Assembly (NCBI GenBank): GCA_017515345.1
Contig: JAFWFZ010000048.1
Span: 1-32,242, forward strand
DNA length: 32,242 nucleotides
Reading direction: 5' to 3'
DNA from: Oscillospiraceae bacterium
Lineage (GTDB): Bacteria > Bacillota > Clostridia > Oscillospirales > Oscillospiraceae
Below are positions 7,025 through 14,139 of the stretch, piece after piece. The notes beneath the pieces are model-generated. The model searched no databases, had not been told where the DNA came from, and saw only the letters and a program-made list of their open reading frames with translations. The position numbers and the translations under genes are program-made. Numbering within the stretch: position 1 is the stretch's first letter; the number at the start of each line of letters is the position of its first letter.

Positions 7025-7053
7025 GATAATTTATCGTTTTACAATAAATTATT
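7025..7053. repeat. Two AT-rich palindromes, probable operator of the XRE regulator
   Basis: GATAA-T-TTATC (7025-7035) and AATAA-A-TTATT (7043-7053) are perfect 11-bp inverted repeats whose centres are 18 bp apart, nearly two helical turns. They lie just upstream of the -35. This fits a dimeric regulator binding twice on one DNA face, or an AT-rich UP element; a mixture is possible. Confidence 0.45.
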
Positions 7054-7062
7054 TTGTTTTCA

Positions 7063-7096
7063 CAATAAAGCCGCCGCACCCGGTCGGTGCGGCGGC
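7063..7096 (-). terminator. Terminator of the glycyl radical enzyme operon
   Basis: GCCGCCGCACC (7070-7080) pairs perfectly with GGTGCGGCGGC (7086-7096) around a 5-nt loop. On the minus strand it is followed by TTTATTGTG. It lies 37 nt after the glycyl radical enzyme stop. Confidence 0.65.
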
Positions 7097-7133
7097 TGCC
7101 GTTGTTCTGTTTCTGTGATCCGAAATGACCGGA

Positions 7134-9575
7134 TCAGATCATGAACTCGCTTCTGTTGATGACGTCGTCCTGGATGTCGGAGGAGAGCTGCACGAAGTAG
7201 GCGGAGAAGCCGCCGATGCGGACGATCAGGTCGGGATACTCCTCCGGGTGGACCTTGGCGTCCTTGAGCTGCTCGGTATCCAGGATATTGTACTGGATGT
7301 GGGTGCCGCCGGCCTTCATGAAGGCGTTGGTGTAGTCGATGAGCTTGTGCATGCTGTCCGGGCTCTGGAGGATGGTGGAGGAGAATTTCTGGTTCAGCAC
7401 GGAGGCATAGCTGTCGTCAAAACCGGCGGTGAGGGCGGAGTGCAGCACCGCGGTGGGGCCGCACTTGTCGCAGCAGCGCATGGGCGACAGCGCGCCGTCG
7501 TTCAGGGGCTCCAACGCCTTTCTTCCGTTGGGGAGCGCACCTGCGCCCAGGCCGCCGTAGTAATGCCAGGCCAGGCCTTCGCGCGCCACGATGTAATTAC
7601 GGAAGGGGGAGTTGTCGTAGCTGGTGATGGCGGCGGCGGAGTCGGCGCTGATACGGCGGGCAAGCTCATCCACCTCTTCAATGTCGTTGCCGTATTTGGG
7701 CTGCTGGAGGCAGAGCTGGCGGATCTCCTCGCCCCGCTCGCCCTCAAAGTTGGAATCCAGGGCGGTCAGGAGCTCATCCATGGTGAGGACCTTCTTATCG
7801 AATACCAGGGACTTGACTGCACTGAGGGAGTCGGCCACGTCGATGATGCCCCGGTCGGAGATGCCGTACATGGAGTAGTCGGGCATGGGATCCACCAGGT
7901 CCTGGCCGAAGTCCATGCAGCCCTGTACGCTGATGGAGGACAGGAAGGGCAGGCGCATGTATTTGGGCTCCACCTTCCGGGCGATGGCGCCGAGATCGAA
8001 GATCTTCTTCACCAGCGCCTTGAGCTGGGTCATAAAGGCGTCGTAGAGCTCGTCGACGCTCTTAAAGCTCCTGGGGTCGCCGGTGCGGAGGCCGGTCTGC
8101 ACCCCGTTGATGTCCAGACCGTCATGGAGGGTCATATGCAGCAGCGCGCCCATGTTGAAGGCCGCCACACCCTCGGCCCCGTAGTGCTCGGCACGGGAGG
8201 GCAGGCAGGGATAGATGCAGCCCAGGCCGCACCACTCTACGGCCTCCTCCAGAGGAATGCCGTCGCGCACGTAGCTGCCGATGACCTTTTCGTCGTTTTC
8301 AAAGAGGGGGATCCCGCCCCGGGTCTCAAGATTCGTGCGGATGGCCTTTTCCATGAGCCAGTCCGGGGTCTTCTGGTTCCAGCGGAGGCACACGGTGGGA
8401 GAGGAGAGCTTCAGCAGCCCGACCATGTGGAGCATGAGGTAGCTCAGCTCGTTGGACATATCCTCGCCCTCGACGTTGAGACCGCCCAGCATCATATTGT
8501 TGATGCAGAAGTTGATCTGGTGGGACTCCTTCTGGCTGGCGGATTCCACCATGGTCTGGGTGCCCCAGCGGCCGATCAGATCCGCCAGGAGCTGGCCCGC
8601 CCGCTTCAGGGTGAGCTTCCCGCTCTGGATGTCGTTCATGAAGTAGGGGTACAGATACTGGTCGCCGCGGCCCCAGTGGGGATTCGCGTGGGGCGGATGC
8701 TCCAGACACTTGCACACGCCGATGATGGCCATGGACTGGAGCGCCTCGTGGAAGCTCTCCGCCGGGTTTTCAGGGACCTTGGCGCAGGTCTCCGCGATCT
8801 CGCGCAGCTCGGAGGCGCGGGTCATGTCGTGCTCCTCCTCCGCCATCTGCGCCGCCAGGGCGGAGTAGCGGTGGGCCAGGTTGATGGCCGCCTCCAGCAC
8901 GATGACCGTGGACTGCCAGAAGTACAGCCGGTCGATATCGGTGCAGCTCTCGGCGTGCCACTTTTCGATGTGCCCCTTGGCCTCGTTGATGATGCCCCGG
9001 AGACCAACGGCCAGGATCTTCTTAAAGTTCACCGTGGAGGTGCACTGGCCGAAGATGGCGGAATCCAGGGATGGATCCTTGAGCTTCGCGGCCTCGGCCT
9101 GCTTCGGCCATGCGCCCATGGCGGCCTCCCATGCCTTGTAGGTCATCTCCGGCGCCGTGGGGCCGCTGAAGGTGCGCACGCTCTCCCTGAGGGTCTCGAT
9201 GGTGTCCCGGTCCACACGGGCGGCGGCGTCCATGGTGACGCCCAGCACCTCGGTATCGTCCCAGAGATCGGGGATATAGTCGCCGGCCACGTCGATGGCG
9301 GCGCAGCAGCCGATGACCTTTCTGGTGGGCCGGCCGGCCAGCTGATCAAACTCAAGGATGGAGATGGGCAGATTTTCCACGACCTCCTTGAAGAGCTTCG
9401 CCCTTCTGATCTGGATATCCTCGCCCACTGTCTCCTTCCAGCTCTTGATGGCAAGCTTGTCTCTGTCGGCGCAGAGGCTCCACTCCGCCGCCTTCATGGC
9501 CGCCCGCCACTTCATGTTGGACGCGCTGAGCTCCAGCCCGTCGATTTCGCTGAGGAGCTTTTTGTTCACTTCCAT
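7134..9575 (-). CDS. Glycyl radical enzyme of the pyruvate formate-lyase superfamily, substrate unassigned
   Basis: The ATG at 9575 is chosen because AAGGAG stands 9 nt upstream; the frame extends further but only into the activase gene. The 813-aa protein ends with the glycyl radical motif VRIGGFSAYF, with Gly789 as the predicted radical site, 24 residues from the C-terminus. The thiyl-radical loop is WCGLGCIYPCLPSR, with Cys449, Cys453 and Cys457; Cys453 aligns best as the catalytic Cys. Choline lyase, diol, glycerol and hydroxyproline dehydratases, isethionate lyase and the arylacetate decarboxylases carry Cys-x-Glu there; this protein has Cys-Ile-Tyr. Pyruvate formate-lyase has Cys-Cys; this does not. 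So none of those activities is supported. The activase is encoded 13 nt upstream in the same operon, and two C=C-reducing flavoenzymes are transcribed divergently, hinting at an unsaturated acid intermediate (inference). Confidence 0.93.
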   Translation of the reverse strand: MEVNKKLLSEIDGLELSASNMKWRAAMKAAEWSLCADRDKLAIKSWKETVGEDIQIRRAKLFKEVVENLPISILEFDQLAGRPTRKVIGCCAAIDVAGDYIPDLWDDTEVLGVTMDAAARVDRDTIETLRESVRTFSGPTAPEMTYKAWEAAMGAWPKQAEAAKLKDPSLDSAIFGQCTSTVNFKKILAVGLRGIINEAKGHIEKWHAESCTDIDRLYFWQSTVIVLEAAINLAHRYSALAAQMAEEEHDMTRASELREIAETCAKVPENPAESFHEALQSMAIIGVCKCLEHPPHANPHWGRGDQYLYPYFMNDIQSGKLTLKRAGQLLADLIGRWGTQTMVESASQKESHQINFCINNMMLGGLNVEGEDMSNELSYLMLHMVGLLKLSSPTVCLRWNQKTPDWLMEKAIRTNLETRGGIPLFENDEKVIGSYVRDGIPLEEAVEWCGLGCIYPCLPSRAEHYGAEGVAAFNMGALLHMTLHDGLDINGVQTGLRTGDPRSFKSVDELYDAFMTQLKALVKKIFDLGAIARKVEPKYMRLPFLSSISVQGCMDFGQDLVDPMPDYSMYGISDRGIIDVADSLSAVKSLVFDKKVLTMDELLTALDSNFEGERGEEIRQLCLQQPKYGNDIEEVDELARRISADSAAAITSYDNSPFRNYIVAREGLAWHYYGGLGAGALPNGRKALEPLNDGALSPMRCCDKCGPTAVLHSALTAGFDDSYASVLNQKFSSTILQSPDSMHKLIDYTNAFMKAGGTHIQYNILDTEQLKDAKVHPEEYPDLIVRIGGFSAYFVQLSSDIQDDVINRSEFMI

Positions 9576-9588
9576 TTCAGCACTCTCC

Positions 9589-10494
9589 TTATTTTGATAC
9601 CCGGCAGTCCACACCGAGCTGTCTGTATACTTCCGCGGTTTTCTCCGCCTCCGCAGGGGGCAGGGGCGGCAGGTCGCCCATGGCGTATTCCATGCGCAGC
9701 GCCTCATATTTCGCGGCGCCCATGCGGTGGTAGGGCATCAGCTCCAGGCCGATGTCCCGCCCCAGGGAACGGATGAACGCCGCTGTCCGCTCCGTCTCCT
9801 CCCGGCCGTCGTTCACGCCGGGGATCAGGGGCCGGCGGAACAGGATCTCCGCTCCGGCGGACGCCAGCTTTCGCGCATTCTCCAAAATCCGCTCGTTCCC
9901 CACGCCGGTGTATTCCCGGTGAAGCTCACTGTCCGCGAATTTCATGTCGAAGAGGAACAGGTCCGTCTTTTCCCGCACTGCCTCAAAGCTCTCCCACGGC
10001 ACACAGCCGCAGGTCTCCGCACAGGTGCTGATCCCCGCCTCCCGGCAGCGGCCGAACAGGTCGGAGACGAATTCCGGATGCGTCAGCGGCTCCCCGCCGG
10101 AGACGGTAACCCCGCCGCCGGACTCGTCATAGAAGATCTTGTCCCGGGCGGCCTTGCGGAACGTCTCCTCGTCGGTCATCTCCTTACCATATACGGTCAG
10201 CGCCCCGGCAAAGCACAGTTCGGCGCATTTCATGCAGGAAACGCATTTTTCCCGGTCGATGCGGTATACGCCCTCACCGGGGACGATGGCTCCGTGGCCG
10301 CAGGCCCGCAGGCACCGGCCGCAGTTCTGGCAGAGCCGACTCAGGAAGCCGAGCACAGTACCCGGCGTCAGATTCTCGGGATTGGCGCACCATCGGCACC
10401 GCAGGGGGCATCCCTTCAGGAACACCACCGTGCGGATCCCGGGCCCGTCGTGGATGGAGTAGTTCTGGATATTCGATACAAACGTGCTGCTCAA
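9589..10494 (-). CDS. Glycyl radical enzyme activating enzyme (radical SAM)
   Basis: It generates the glycyl radical on its partner by reductive cleavage of S-adenosylmethionine. The radical SAM cluster motif CPLRCRWC (Cys29, 33, 36) follows NYSIHDGPGIRT. Two extra ferredoxin-like [4Fe-4S] motifs lie at Cys55/58/61/65 and Cys84/87/90/94, as in activases of the non-PFL glycyl radical enzymes; PflA itself lacks them. SGGEPL supplies the SAM-binding GGE motif. I prefer the TTG start at 10494 (301 aa), because GGAGG lies 9 nt upstream; the ATG at 10557 lies upstream of the promoter. It is first in the operon, 13 nt before the enzyme gene. Confidence 0.93.
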   Translation of the reverse strand: MSSTFVSNIQNYSIHDGPGIRTVVFLKGCPLRCRWCANPENLTPGTVLGFLSRLCQNCGRCLRACGHGAIVPGEGVYRIDREKCVSCMKCAELCFAGALTVYGKEMTDEETFRKAARDKIFYDESGGGVTVSGGEPLTHPEFVSDLFGRCREAGISTCAETCGCVPWESFEAVREKTDLFLFDMKFADSELHREYTGVGNERILENARKLASAGAEILFRRPLIPGVNDGREETERTAAFIRSLGRDIGLELMPYHRMGAAKYEALRMEYAMGDLPPLPPAEAEKTAEVYRQLGVDCRVSK

Positions 10495-10524
10495 TCCCCT
10501 GTGCCTCCGCTTCTGTTTTTCTTT

Positions 10525-10553
10525 ATTATATAGTTCACATATACCGCTGTCAA
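10525..10553 (-). promoter_or_regulatory. Consensus sigma-A promoter of the activase/glycyl radical enzyme operon
   Basis: On the minus strand, a perfect TTGACA (10548-10553), a 17-bp spacer and a perfect TATAAT (10525-10530). A promoter this strong without visible activator sites suggests control by repression. Its -35 is 13 bp from the -35 of the divergent promoter. Confidence 0.9.
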
Positions 10554-10566
10554 GCAACGCATGGTG

Positions 10567-10595
10567 TTGAAATCGCGCCGGCGATTTGGTATAGT
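10567..10595 (+). promoter_or_regulatory. Sigma-A promoter of the enoate-reductase/flavoprotein operon
   Basis: TTGAAA (10567-10572), a 17-bp spacer and TATAGT (10590-10595), about 40 nt before the ATG. The spacer contains TCGC-N4-GCGA, a possible operator half-site pair. Confidence 0.8.
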
Positions 10596-10635
10596 GATGT
10601 CAGAAACACAAAAAAAGTCAAAGGGGGATCATTCC

Positions 10636-12579
10636 ATGGATCAATTCAAATACCCGCGTCTTTTCACGCCCATCAAGCTGGGCAACACCTGGTTCCGCAA
10701 CCGCATCTTCGCCTCACCCACCGGCTTCCTGGACACCGATTATTCCGGCGCCCTGCCGCCGGAGGCCGCCTTTTATTATGAGCGCAAAGCCATGGGCGGC
10801 GCGGCCAGCATCGCCGTGGGCGAGTGCGTCATCTCCAAGAACGTGAGCGGCGCCTCCCGTCACATCAGCCTGGACGATCCCATGCAGCGCAACGGCCTCG
10901 CCCGGGTGGCGGACGCCGTGCGGCGTCAGGGCGCCGTCTGCGCGGCGGAGCTGACCCATGCGGGCATGTACGCCGGGCGTATGGCCCAGACCCTGGAGGA
11001 CGGCTACGGCCCCGTGGACACGGAGGACAACGGCCGCATCATCCACGCCATGAACGAGGAGCAGATCGAGGAAGTCATCAAAATGTACGCCAACGCCGCC
11101 CGCTGCGTCAAGGCCTGCGGCTTCGGGATGGCCATCGTCCACGCAGGTCACGGCTGGCTGCTGCATCAGTTCCTCTCCCCCTTCATCAACACCCGTACCG
11201 ACCGGTGGGGAGGCTCCGACGAAAACCGCGCCAGGCTCCTGGTGGAGGTGCTGAAGGCCATGCGCAAGGAGGTCGGCCCCGGCTTCCCCATCGAGGTGCG
11301 CATCTCCGGCAGCGAGTGCTATGACGGCGGCTTCGGCATCGAAACGGGCATCGCCGCAGCCAAGGCCATGGACGGCTACTGCGACCTGATCCACGTCTCC
11401 GCGGGCAGCCACGAGGTGGAGCAGGTCTTCACCGTCACCCATCCCAGCATGTTCCTCTCCGACGGCTGCAACGTGAAGTACGCCGCCGAGATCAAAAAGC
11501 ACGTGAAGACTCCCGTCGCCACTGTGGGCGCCCTGGTGGAGCCGGAGCTCATGGAGGAGATCCTTGCCTCCGGCAAGGCGGACGTGGTGGAGATTGCCCG
11601 CGGCCTCATGGCCGACCCGGATATCCCCCTCAAGGCCCGCTCCGGCCGGGAGGACGAGATCAGGAAGTGCATGCGCTGCCTGGCCTGCTTCTCCAACCTG
11701 CTCAACGAGGGTCAGTTCAAGTGCGCCATCAACCCGGAGATCGGGCACGAGGCGGAGTACCGCTTTGAGCTGCCCCCCGCCCACAAGAAAAAGGTGCTGG
11801 TGGCCGGAGGCGGCATCGCCGGTATGGAGGCCGCCATTGACAGCGCAAAGCGCGGGCACAGCGTTATCCTCTGCGAAAAGTCCGGCAGGCTGGGCGGCAC
11901 GCTCCTCTGCGAGCATGAGGTGCCCTTCAAGGCCCGCCTGAGGGAGTACATCGAGTATCAGGAGAAGCAGCTCGAAAAGAACGGCGTCGAGGTCCGGCTG
12001 AACACCCCCGCCACAACGGAGCTTGCCGCCGAACTGAAGCCCGACGTGATCGTCGCCGCCTTCGGCGCCCGGCCCGTGAAGCCGAACATCCCCGGCATCG
12101 ACGGAAAGAACGTCTTCTCCGCCGAGGAGGTCTATGTGGAGCCCGACAAGGCGGGAAAGAACGTGGTGATCCTGGGCGCCGGCCTTGTGGGCGTGGAGCT
12201 TGGCATCTATCTGGGCATGCTGGGCCGCAAGGTCACCGTGGTGGAGATGCTGGACGGCATCAACCACGGCGGCAACAACCTGCACGTGCGCGCCCTGAAC
12301 GTGGAGATCGACAAGTACGGCATCGACATGCACTTCAACACCAAGGCGCTGGAGATCACGGAAAGCGGCGTCCGCTGCCAGGGTCCCGACGGGGAGGAGA
12401 TCTTCTCCGGCGACACGGTGATCTATGCCGTGGGCCAGCGTCCCCTGTATGAGGAGGCGGCGGAGCTGCGCTGCAGCGCGCCGGAGTTCTATCAGCTGGG
12501 CGACTGCATCGGCCCCAGGAACATCATGAGCGCCACCGCGGCCGCCTTCTCCATCGCCCGCAACATCGGGAGGATATGA
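10636..12579 (+). CDS. Old-yellow-enzyme/2,4-dienoyl-CoA reductase-type Fe-S flavoenzyme (enoate reductase-like)
   Basis: The ATG at 10636 follows AAGGGGG; the 647-aa product has the FadH/BaiCD/enoate-reductase architecture. Residues 1-340 are an FMN TIM barrel (FTPIKLGNTWFRNRI; NTRTDRWGGS). A [4Fe-4S] motif follows at Cys345, 348, 351 and 363. Then come FAD (G391-x-G393-x-x-G396) and NAD(P) (G514-x-G516-x-x-G519) Rossmann folds and a C-terminal QLGDC. Such enzymes pass NAD(P)H electrons through FAD and Fe-S to FMN to reduce activated C=C bonds. Two oddities: in VHAGHGWLLHQF the usual catalytic Tyr is Trp174, and the second and third cluster Cys are two residues apart, not three as in FadH. 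Its TGA overlaps the ATG of the next gene, so the two flavoproteins are probably made in matched amounts. Confidence 0.88.
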   Translation: MDQFKYPRLFTPIKLGNTWFRNRIFASPTGFLDTDYSGALPPEAAFYYERKAMGGAASIAVGECVISKNVSGASRHISLDDPMQRNGLARVADAVRRQGAVCAAELTHAGMYAGRMAQTLEDGYGPVDTEDNGRIIHAMNEEQIEEVIKMYANAARCVKACGFGMAIVHAGHGWLLHQFLSPFINTRTDRWGGSDENRARLLVEVLKAMRKEVGPGFPIEVRISGSECYDGGFGIETGIAAAKAMDGYCDLIHVSAGSHEVEQVFTVTHPSMFLSDGCNVKYAAEIKKHVKTPVATVGALVEPELMEEILASGKADVVEIARGLMADPDIPLKARSGREDEIRKCMRCLACFSNLLNEGQFKCAINPEIGHEAEYRFELPPAHKKKVLVAGGGIAGMEAAIDSAKRGHSVILCEKSGRLGGTLLCEHEVPFKARLREYIEYQEKQLEKNGVEVRLNTPATTELAAELKPDVIVAAFGARPVKPNIPGIDGKNVFSAEEVYVEPDKAGKNVVILGAGLVGVELGIYLGMLGRKVTVVEMLDGINHGGNNLHVRALNVEIDKYGIDMHFNTKALEITESGVRCQGPDGEEIFSGDTVIYAVGQRPLYEEAAELRCSAPEFYQLGDCIGPRNIMSATAAAFSIARNIGRI

Positions 12580-14093
12580 CCGTGGCGGCCCACATCTGGC
12601 AGACAGAGCCGGAGCCGATCACGGAGTTTTACGCTGAAGAGAACGCGGATGTGGTGGTCGTCGGCGCCGGCTCATCCGGCGTCACGGCAGCCCAGTCCGC
12701 GGCGGAGGCAGGGGCTTCGGTCATCTGCGTGGAAAAGTTCTCCCGGCCTACGGCCCACGGCACCGACATCGGCTCCATCAACACCCTGGTGCATGAGCGG
12801 GAGGGCGTCCATATCGACCCGCTGGAGGCGGCCAGGCTGGAATACGCCTGGAGCCAGCAGCAGGCAAACTATCATCTGATCCGCACCTACACGGAGCGCA
12901 GCGGCGAGGTACTGAATCACTACATCCGCATGGCGGAAGCCAGGGGCTACACCGTGAAGCTCAACTCCGAGCTCACCGCCCGGGCGGACTGGGACAAGCT
13001 GGATGAGAAATACCGCATGTTCCGCACCGCCCACATCTTCGACGCGCCGGAGGGCTCCGGCCACCCGAAGGAGCGGTGGCACGCGGCCTACTACATGCAG
13101 GTGGTCTACACCTCCGCCCAGGAGCTGGGCGTACGGTTCCTGTTCGATTCCCCGGCGGTGCGCCTGGTGAAGGAGGACGGCCGGGTCACAGGCGTGATCG
13201 TGAAGGATGCGCGGGGCCATAAGCTGATCCGCGCGGGAAAGGGCGTCATCCTGGCCTCCGGCGGCATCACCGACTCCGTCGAGATGAAGGAATGCTTCTG
13301 CCCCATTGCCCTGCGGGCGGACAAGAACGAAAACTTCCCCCGCGGAGGCAACAACGGCGACGGCCACGTGATGGGCAAATGGGTCGGCGCGGCCTTTTCC
13401 CGGTGCTACCCCGCGCCCATCATCCACCCCGTGAATCTTTCGCCGCTGGGGCAGGGCATGAACACAAGCTGGCTCACGGTGGACAGGAACGGCCGCCGCT
13501 TTTGCAATGAGACGGCCTATGAGCCCATCGTCACCAACGCCCGCATGAACGCGCCCGGCAACGTGGCCTGGGCGATCTGCGACGCCGACTACATGGAGCA
13601 TTTCCGCCGCCAGGAGCCTCTGAAATTCTCCGCCCTGCCGGATAACGCGGAGGAGGAGATCGAAGCCTGCGTGGCCGACGGCACCTATATCCGCCGCGAC
13701 ACGCTGGCGGAGCTGGCCGACGCTATCGGAGTCCCCGCCGGCGCGCTGGAAAAGACCGTGGCCCGCTACAACGAGATGTGGGACGCCGGCGAGGATGTGG
13801 ACTTCGGCGTGCCGAAGCGGTTCCTCTCCCCGGTGAAGAAGGGGCCCTTCCTGGCGTGCCGCCTCAGCGCCTGGCTCCTGAACATCCCCTACGGTCTCCA
13901 CGTGGATGACGATTCCCGCGTCTGCACGGAAGAGGACGAGCCCATTCCCGGCCTCTGGGCCGTGGGCAACATGCAGGGGGACTTCTTCGCCAATTCCTAC
14001 CCCGTCACCCTCCCCGGCTCAAGCCACGGCCGCAGCATCTGCTTCGGCAGGCTCGTGGGGCAAGCTGTCGCGCTGAACCGGGAACACCTGTAA
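12576..14093 (+). CDS. FAD-dependent oxidoreductase, fumarate reductase/ketosteroid dehydrogenase type
   Basis: A 505-aa soluble flavoprotein with an N-terminal FAD Rossmann motif (G30-A-G32-S-S-G35, ending in VEKF), a middle substrate-capping domain, and the late FAD signature IPGLWAVGNMQGDFF. It belongs to the FAD_binding_2 family, which includes flavocytochrome c fumarate reductase, urocanate reductase and 3-ketosteroid dehydrogenases. There is no signal peptide, haem motif or FMN-binding domain, so electrons probably come from a cytosolic partner. The IIHP segment could supply a catalytic His, but the family's His-x-Met-Gly-Gly-like segment reads IPYGLHV, so fumarate is not a safe prediction. 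The ATGA overlap with the enoate-reductase-like gene argues for a shared pathway or complex. The gene ends before a convergent hairpin at 14111-14135. Confidence 0.85.
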   Translation: MTVAAHIWQTEPEPITEFYAEENADVVVVGAGSSGVTAAQSAAEAGASVICVEKFSRPTAHGTDIGSINTLVHEREGVHIDPLEAARLEYAWSQQQANYHLIRTYTERSGEVLNHYIRMAEARGYTVKLNSELTARADWDKLDEKYRMFRTAHIFDAPEGSGHPKERWHAAYYMQVVYTSAQELGVRFLFDSPAVRLVKEDGRVTGVIVKDARGHKLIRAGKGVILASGGITDSVEMKECFCPIALRADKNENFPRGGNNGDGHVMGKWVGAAFSRCYPAPIIHPVNLSPLGQGMNTSWLTVDRNGRRFCNETAYEPIVTNARMNAPGNVAWAICDADYMEHFRRQEPLKFSALPDNAEEEIEACVADGTYIRRDTLAELADAIGVPAGALEKTVARYNEMWDAGEDVDFGVPKRFLSPVKKGPFLACRLSAWLLNIPYGLHVDDDSRVCTEEDEPIPGLWAVGNMQGDFFANSYPVTLPGSSHGRSICFGRLVGQAVALNREHL

Positions 14094-14110
14094 ACCTCAT
14101 ATAACGTCAA

Positions 14111-14135
14111 GGCGGCGACCGCTCCGGTCGCCGCC
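14111..14135. terminator. Hairpin between convergent genes
   Basis: GGCGGCGACCG (14111-14121) pairs with CGGTCGCCGCC (14125-14135) around a 3-nt loop, between the flavoprotein stop (14093) and the convergent racemase stop (14140). Neither strand has an immediate T-tract, so it is a weak terminator candidate. Confidence 0.4.
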
Positions 14136-14139
14136 TCTG

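Noticed and set aside
7134..9575. Pyruvate formate-lyase or choline trimethylamine-lyase assignment
   Set aside because: The Cys-Cys pair of the first and the Cys-x-Glu of the second are both absent from the loop WCGLGCIYPC.
7125..9776. 883-codon open frame on the plus strand opposite the glycyl radical enzyme gene
   Set aside because: It is an antisense shadow created by GC-rich third codon positions: its product is repetitive in Gly, Val, His and Asp with no motif, and the minus strand encodes a clear enzyme.
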